From the NCBI GenBank assembly GCA_041487355.1, contig JBGPND010000207.1, forward strand, positions 1-9,263: DNA of 9,263 nt, in the 5' to 3' direction. This document shows positions 5,299 to 9,263 of this stretch, one piece after another; position 1 is the stretch's first letter, and every line of letters starts with the position of its first letter. The notes beneath the pieces were generated by a model, which was given only the letters and a program-made list of their open reading frames with translations, was not told the DNA's origin and made no database searches. The position numbers and the translations under genes are program-made. This DNA is from JAMXLO01 sp041487355 (GTDB lineage Bacteria; Pseudomonadota; Alphaproteobacteria; Acetobacterales; Acetobacteraceae).

Positions 5299-7199
5299 TG
5301 CACCACCCTATAGAGTACATTGCCGGACTCGTTGTGCTCGGCGATCTTCTGCAACCAGGCTGGGACCTCGCCACGGTCCAATCGATCGAGCAACGTGTCG
5401 GGCGGCAGGTCGGCGACCAACGGTGATCGCTTGGCGGAGCGACAGGCGAGCACGAGTGACGCGCCGGTTTGCCGGACCGCATCAGGAATGCTGTCGGAAG
5501 GCAGGCTGCGCCACGCGGCACGCAGCCTCAGGAAAGCGGCGACGTTCCGGTGATATAGCGATCCGACCGTGAGCAGCCGTGTCCGGTAAAGCAGTTCCGG
5601 CGTCGCATTGACATTCGCCAACACCACCTGCCCGGCATAGGGCGCCAGCAAAGCGCCGAGCTCGCCGACCTGGCAATCGGGGAGCGGCAGTCCCGCGGCG
5701 GCCTTGGCGGGCGAGGCCAGTCCAGGCAGCCCGTCCGCGCGCAAAGCGAGCACGAACAGAACGATCACCGCAAACCGTGCGCCGACACCCAGCAGTTCCG
5801 GGCGCCGGGCCAGGGCAGCAGAGATAGCGGTGACAAGGACCGGCAGCATGACCGCGCCCGCCGCGCAGGGATAGGCGGCAAAGCGCACGTGCATCGCGCC
5901 AAGCGCGACCAGGAGCAGGGCACACGACCCGGCATAACCGATCAGCAGCGATCGCCGGCGCAGGGCAAACCACAAGAGCAGCGCGGCGGCCAGCGAACCG
6001 GTCAGCAGATACTGCATCGCACCGGTGACCGTCGTGACTGGCTTCATTTCGACGATGCCGCCGAGAAACTCGCGCGTCTCCTGCGCGGACATCAGGCCGT
6101 CGGGGCCACGGATCACATCAGGAAACAGCGCAATCCACAGCACGAGACCCGCGGCTGGCAACATCAGGGCGAGGACCGCTCTGGCCTCCCTGCCGAGGCG
6201 GATCCGCTCGATCAAGGCTGTGGCGTGAGACAGGCAAAACGTGACGAGTGCCAGAATTAGATAGACGACCGAAAGGCGGTCGATCTCGGCCGAGCCGTAG
6301 CCGGCATGCGGTGGATCCACCACGAAGGCGCAGCCGGTTACCACGAGAAAGGCCAGTCCGGCCGCCCGGATCGCCTGCCCGATATCCGGCCGTTCCGGCC
6401 TGATGGCCGGGTCAGGTCCCATGGGCATCAGGACAAGCGGCGGCGATGCAAAATCCTCCCCCTCCCGCAAGGGGAGGGGGAGAATATTTCTCGCGCTCGC
6501 CCCTATCCTGATGCCCATGGGGTCAAGCCCGGCCAGCCAGGCCAGCCAGAGCCCGGCAAACGCCATCAAGGCAAACGGCATTGTTTCGGGCGACAGCCAG
6601 ACCCCCAGGCCGGCCCATGCGCCAAGAGCCACCCCCGCCGTTCCTGGCACGCGCCCGAGGATTGCGCGAAGCGTCCAACCGCCGGTCATGACCGCCACCA
6701 GCACCAGCAGCACATGGTGATGTGCGACGCCGGGTAGGCCGTAACCGACGATCGGGAGGGAAAGCGCGGCCGCGACGGGTGCCAACCAGAGCCAGCGCCG
6801 CTCGGCCAGCGGGAAGGCAGCCCAGGCAACCGCGATCCCAAGCAGCCCCATGCAGATCGGACCAAGCAGGCTCGCGGCAAGATGCAGGGCCGCGTGCCGA
6901 TCCAGCACCAGAGTGAAGGGCGCGGCCAGCAGGCATAGAACACTGTCGAGCAGATGCGACCAGTGCAGCAGCGTACCGGCGCCCGACCCGTCCCGGCTCA
7001 CCACGTCGAGCGTCCGGTCCTGCTGCAGCATCTCCTCGATGCGCACCAGCCGCATGTAGCTGTCCGGGTTGAACAACCCGCCCGACAAGACGCGGCCGAT
7101 CACATCCCTGCCCGTGGCGAAGGCGATCGCGACCGGCAGCAGGAAGAACAGCAGCCCTTCCCAACAGGCGAAGCCGCCGCGATTGCTCGTTGCGCTCAT
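5295..7199 (-). CDS. Multi-spanning membrane protein resembling GT-C glycosyltransferases
   Basis: This 634-residue protein has about a dozen hydrophobic segments up to near 488, then a soluble C-terminal domain (about 505-634). It resembles an unnamed alphaproteobacterial membrane family with the layout of GT-C enzymes (STT3/PMT-like): an acidic first loop (NPDSYMRL, Asp46), LLHWSHLLD (77-85), a PG-x-x-x-HH loop (156-162), RFAAYP (439-444), and in the C-terminal domain YHRN (549-552) and GEVPAWL (610-616). As I recall that family, the loop reads DHH; here it is His160-His161-His162. The ATG at 7199 has only a modest AGG-type ribosome binding site. Residues 227-261 come from a palindromic element sitting in a loop between two membrane segments. 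It heads the operon with TadG- and TadE-like genes (ATGA overlap at 5295-5298), suggesting modification of a pilus or surface component, but no substrate or activity can be shown. Confidence 0.7.
   Translation of the reverse strand: MSATSNRGGFACWEGLLFFLLPVAIAFATGRDVIGRVLSGGLFNPDSYMRLVRIEEMLQQDRTLDVVSRDGSGAGTLLHWSHLLDSVLCLLAAPFTLVLDRHAALHLAASLLGPICMGLLGIAVAWAAFPLAERRWLWLAPVAAALSLPIVGYGLPGVAHHHVLLVLVAVMTGGWTLRAILGRVPGTAGVALGAWAGLGVWLSPETMPFALMAFAGLWLAWLAGLDPMGIRIGASARNILPLPLREGEDFASPPLVLMPMGPDPAIRPERPDIGQAIRAAGLAFLVVTGCAFVVDPPHAGYGSAEIDRLSVVYLILALVTFCLSHATALIERIRLGREARAVLALMLPAAGLVLWIALFPDVIRGPDGLMSAQETREFLGGIVEMKPVTTVTGAMQYLLTGSLAAALLLWFALRRRSLLIGYAGSCALLLVALGAMHVRFAAYPCAAGAVMLPVLVTAISAALARRPELLGVGARFAVIVLFVLALRADGLPGLASPAKAAAGLPLPDCQVGELGALLAPYAGQVVLANVNATPELLYRTRLLTVGSLYHRNVAAFLRLRAAWRSLPSDSIPDAVRQTGASLVLACRSAKRSPLVADLPPDTLLDRLDRGEVPAWLQKIAEHNESGNVLYRVVQ
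6418..6521. repeat. Palindromic element B, inserted in frame within the membrane-protein gene
   Basis: Exact 16-bp inverted arms (6418-6433 and 6506-6521) enclose a core hairpin with an 11-bp stem (6456-6466 with 6472-6482) and GCAAG loop. The sequence between arms and core is also weakly inverted-repetitive, so the whole 104 bp is an imperfect palindrome. The 25 bases at 6458-6482 are identical to 132-156. On the minus strand it is read through without a stop as residues 227-261 of the membrane protein, including LPLPLREGED. It is polar, proline/glycine-rich and placed in a loop after a membrane helix, so the protein may tolerate it. It resembles in principle the coding palindromic elements of Rickettsia, but it is a different sequence. 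Confidence 0.85.
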
Positions 7200-7259
7200 T
7201 TTCGACCTGCAGACCTCTTCGGACGAAGCGGCGTCATGAAGCCACGAAAGTGTTTCCTT

Positions 7260-7312
7260 GCCGATTCGGCATATCTCCTAGGCCATTCGGATTAGGCAGT
7301 CCGCCGATCGGC
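7260..7312. promoter_or_regulatory. Paired palindromes in the divergent promoter region (candidate operators)
   Basis: The 186 bp between the divergent starts at 7199 and 7386 contain GCCGATTCGGCAT at 7260-7272 and GCCGATCGGCAT at 7303-7314, both palindromic in GCCGA/TCGGC. Their centres are about 42 bases apart, close to four helical turns, so they face the same side of the DNA. A degenerate third copy (GCCATTCGG) sits between them at 7282-7290. This looks like a binding-site array for a dimeric regulator acting on one or both divergent units. A separate small inverted repeat, TTACT-TC-AGTAA, is at 7332-7343. No regulator can be assigned from sequence alone. Confidence 0.45.
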
Positions 7313-7385
7313 ATCTGTCATGTGGCTGAATTTACTTCAGTAACAGTTTCGATAGAGTGTCACCTACCAACTGGAGGCTGCTGCT

Positions 7386-8144
7386 ATGCTGATTTTGCGT
7401 GTTGGTAACACCCCGTTTATCCTCGGCAGTGTCGAAGCGACCCTGCGAAAGCACGGCATCAGCAGTGAGTGCGCCGTATCGGGACGCGAGGCGCTGGATT
7501 TCCTGCGCCTCTACGACTACGACCTCGTGCTGATGGACCTGCAACTGCCCGACGTTCCCGCCTATGAGGTCGTGCGCATGATGCGCGCCGCGTCGCTCAA
7601 GGCGCCGGTGGTCATCCTGTCGGATGCTGCCACGGTGCAGGCCAAGGTCAGGGCGCTCGATCAGGGCGCCGATGATTTCCTCAACACGCCTTGCGACGCC
7701 GAGGAGCTGCTCGCGCACATCCGGGCCGTCGTCCGGCGCAGCCAGGGTCACACCAAATCCGCTTTGACGCTTGGGCCGGTCGAGCTGTGGCTGGATCGCC
7801 GTGACGTGCGGGTACACGGCCAGTCGCTGCATCTGTCGCGGCGAGAATATGCCGTCATGGAGCTGCTGTTCCTCAAGCAGGGCATCGTCCTGAACAAGGG
7901 TACGTTCCTGACGCATCTCTATTGTGGCATGGACGAGCCCGAGATGAAGACGATCGATGTCATCATCTGCCGGCTGCGCAAGAAGCTGGCGGAGGCGGGC
8001 GTACCGACGCTGATCGACACGGTGTGGGGTTGCGGCTACATCCTGCGCGATCCATCATCCGCTCCGGTAGACGCCGTGCAGGAAAACCACGTGGGCGTGA
8101 CGCCTTCCTGGTCAGAACGCGCGCTGCCGGCCGTGGCTGCGTGA
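7386..8144 (+). CDS. CtrA-like OmpR-family regulator with a degenerate receiver
   Basis: This 252-residue protein has a receiver (about 1-118) and a winged-helix DNA-binding domain (about 128-223). Its second half closely follows CtrA, the alphaproteobacterial cell-cycle regulator: HLYCGMDEPEMKTIDV (177-192), CRLRKKL (195-201) and TVWGCGYILRDP (212-223) match CtrA with few changes, as does the bridge AVVRRSQGH. The receiver has drifted. The N-terminal E-D-D of CtrA is Gly7-Asn8-Thr9, and the conserved Lys before Pro is Thr101, while Asp51 and Ser79 remain. It is therefore probably a CtrA paralogue that does not respond to normal phosphorylation, rather than CtrA itself. GGAGG at 7373-7377, 8 bases before the ATG, fixes the start. 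It overlaps the transglycosylase gene by GTGA and lies beside the flp gene, so a role in pilus gene control is likely. Confidence 0.88.
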   Translation: MLILRVGNTPFILGSVEATLRKHGISSECAVSGREALDFLRLYDYDLVLMDLQLPDVPAYEVVRMMRAASLKAPVVILSDAATVQAKVRALDQGADDFLNTPCDAEELLAHIRAVVRRSQGHTKSALTLGPVELWLDRRDVRVHGQSLHLSRREYAVMELLFLKQGIVLNKGTFLTHLYCGMDEPEMKTIDVIICRLRKKLAEAGVPTLIDTVWGCGYILRDPSSAPVDAVQENHVGVTPSWSERALPAVAA

Positions 8145-8872
8145 AGATCGCCGCAGCGCTCTCTCCCTCACGTCACCCCCGCCGCCTTGCCGCTCCTCTC
8201 CTATGTCTCCTCGTCCTGGCTTCCGCCGCGCACGCGCAGGTCTCGCCATGCGAGCAGGCGGGAAGCGACGCGGAGCGCCAGTATGCGCTGCCTTCCGGTT
8301 TGCTTCTCGCGATCGGCCGCGTGGAGAGCGGACGCTGGGATGCCGCGTATCGCCGCACCGTACCTTGGCCCTGGGCGATCGATGCCGCCGGCGAGCCGCG
8401 GCTGGTCGCGAGCAAGGAAGCGGCGCTGCGCCAGACACGGGCTTTGCAAAGCGGTGGTCTCCGCAACATCGATGTCGGCTGTTTCCAGATCAACCTGCAA
8501 AATCACCCATCCGCCTTCGCCGATCTGGAGCAGGCGTTCGATCCGGTGGCGAATGCGCAGTATGCGGCGCGCTTCCTGGCGTCGCTGCACACGCGACTGG
8601 GTGGCTGGGAAGACGCCGTCGCCGCCTATCATTCGTCCCTCCCCGAGCGCGGTCTTCCCTATCGCCAGGCGGTGCTCGCCACCTGGTCCGCGCCAGGATC
8701 GGCCGGCATGCCCGTTCGTAGTGTCGAACCGGTGGTGGTCTATACGATCGCCGGCACCCGGATCAGCGTGTGGACGCCGAGCCGCACCGGCACCGCCGCC
8801 AGCCTGATCGCCGTTCCGCAGGCACCACCGTCTGCCGACAGTCTGCCACGCGTGATCACGCCGGGCGGCTGA
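8141..8872 (+). CDS. Secreted lytic transglycosylase (SLT domain)
   Basis: This 243-residue protein starts at a GTG that overlaps the regulator's stop (GTGA, 8141-8144). A basic start, a hydrophobic stretch and ASAAHA before Gln33 form a clear signal peptide, so it acts in the periplasm. The SLT domain spans about 45-190: catalytic Glu62 in GRVESG, the PWPWAID segment (75-81), NIDVGCFQIN (109-118) and AAYHSS (161-166). These are hallmarks of the small transglycosylases related to VirB1/PilT-associated enzymes, which cleave the glycan strand of peptidoglycan. The last 50 or so residues are not recognisable. An open frame extends upstream to 7922, but that part overlaps the regulator and carries no signal peptide. 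Coupled with a regulator and followed by the pilin gene, it probably opens the cell wall for Tad pilus assembly. Confidence 0.88.
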   Translation: MKIAAALSPSRHPRRLAAPLLCLLVLASAAHAQVSPCEQAGSDAERQYALPSGLLLAIGRVESGRWDAAYRRTVPWPWAIDAAGEPRLVASKEAALRQTRALQSGGLRNIDVGCFQINLQNHPSAFADLEQAFDPVANAQYAARFLASLHTRLGGWEDAVAAYHSSLPERGLPYRQAVLATWSAPGSAGMPVRSVEPVVVYTIAGTRISVWTPSRTGTAASLIAVPQAPPSADSLPRVITPGG

Positions 8873-8978
8873 CGTTCGGGCGTGAGGGCGCGAGCCACCC
8901 CGCGCCGTCGCGGGAATGCCAATCTGGCGGCGCGATTTTTCCGAAATACCTGGGCTCGCCGCAGCCATCTGAAACCAT

Positions 8979-9005
8979 TTTACAACCGCCGACATGGTTT
9001 ATAGC
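8979..9005 (+). promoter_or_regulatory. Possible promoter of the Flp pilin gene
   Basis: The 219-bp gap between the transglycosylase stop and the pilin start contains one conspicuously AT-rich patch, with TTTACA at 8979-8984 and TATAGC at 9000-9005. The 15-base spacer is shorter than ideal. A small hairpin (arms 8899-8904 and 8909-8914) lies upstream with no T-run directly after it. A separate promoter for a highly expressed pilin gene is expected, but this exact placement is a guess. Confidence 0.25.
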
Positions 9006-9091
9006 GCCTGCATGCGTTCGTCTGTGGAAAGCGGACGCAGCGCCTGGAACGCCACGCCGGGACCCGACAACCAACCAGAGGGATCTCTGAC

Positions 9092-9263
9092 ATGATCGAA
9101 TATGTGAAGATTTGGCTCGCGCTGAAGACCGACAAGCGCGCGGTGACGGCCCTGGAATACGGCCTGATCGCGGCTGTGATCATCGTCGTGTGTGCTGGCG
9201 CCTTCGCCGCTGTCGGCACGAGTCTCCAGACCACGCTGAACAGCGTCAGCAGCTGCTTCGCCA
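9092..9263 (+). CDS. flp: Flp/Fap-type major pilin, truncated by the window end
   Basis: The first 57 codons are visible. The protein begins with a basic leader (MIEYVKIWLALKTDKR), then Ala17 before VTALEYGLIAAVI, with Glu22 and Tyr23 at +5 and +6. This is the cleavage motif of Flp pilins cut by the Tad prepilin peptidase, followed by the hydrophobic helix that packs the filament. Flp pilins are usually 50-75 residues, so the stop should lie just past the edge. AGAGGGA at 9077-9083, 8 bases upstream, supports the ATG at 9092. Two Cys (34 in the helix and 55 near the C-terminus) are visible. As Flp normally heads a Tad operon, the prepilin peptidase and Cpa/Tad genes probably follow downstream. 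Confidence 0.9.
   Translation, partial: MIEYVKIWLALKTDKRAVTALEYGLIAAVIIVVCAGAFAAVGTSLQTTLNSVSSCFA

Noticed and set aside
4555..5313. 252-codon frame on the + strand opposite the TadG-like gene
   Set aside because: Arg/Asp/Gly-rich composition with no motif, opposite a recognisable Tad gene whose start and stop overlaps fit the operon.
7332..7343. TTACT-TC-AGTAA as a CtrA binding site
   Set aside because: It is a small inverted repeat, not the direct TTAA-N7-TTAA pattern; it is mentioned only as a possible separate site.
7332..7916. 194-codon antisense frame over the CtrA-like gene
   Set aside because: The sense strand encodes clear CtrA-type motifs and a good ribosome binding site; the antisense product shows nothing recognisable.
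8899..8914. Hairpin after the transglycosylase gene as a terminator
   Set aside because: GC-rich 6-bp stem but followed by GAATGCC rather than T; the T5 run is more than 20 bases away.

Overview
The window is GC-rich throughout and its genes overlap by 4 bp in almost every run, as in an alphaproteobacterium. A CtrA-type regulator and a Tad (tight adherence) pilus locus support this, and the overall style suggests Rhodospirillales, perhaps Acetobacteraceae. That placement is inferred from gene content, not from a phylogenetic marker.

Left part (1-2141, + strand): the end of a peptide-type ABC importer operon. A possible 3' end of an upstream gene runs to 190 and is joined by an ATGA overlap to a DppD/OppD-like ATPase (187-1164). 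That gene is joined by a GTGA overlap to a DppF/OppF-like ATPase (1161-2141). A 170-bp inverted repeat with a G/C-tract core fills the segment just before the first ATPase start. A NarL/FixJ-type response regulator (2300-2998) follows on the same strand after a 158-bp gap.

Middle part (3009-7199, - strand): a tightly packed four-gene operon read right to left. It encodes a large multi-spanning membrane protein resembling GT-C glycosyltransferases, a TadG-like protein, and two TadE-like pseudopilins. Each junction is a 4-bp ATGA overlap. The membrane-protein gene carries, in frame, a second palindromic element sharing a 25-bp core with the one at the left edge.

Right part (7386-9263, + strand): transcribed away from the pseudopilin operon across a 186-bp shared upstream region with two near-identical palindromes. 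It encodes a CtrA-like regulator whose receiver lacks key phosphorylation residues, then (GTGA overlap) a secreted lytic transglycosylase, and finally the start of an Flp major pilin gene that runs off the window. The rest of the Tad machine (prepilin peptidase, secretin, ATPases, platform proteins) would be expected beyond 9263.

Working model (inference): 3009-9263 is one Tad pilus locus. Flp is the filament subunit, the TadE/TadG-like proteins are minor components, the transglycosylase opens peptidoglycan for the machine, and the CtrA-like regulator controls one or both divergent units. The GT-C-like protein may modify a surface component. The most unusual points are the two coding-compatible palindromic elements and the two regulators with degenerate receiver domains.
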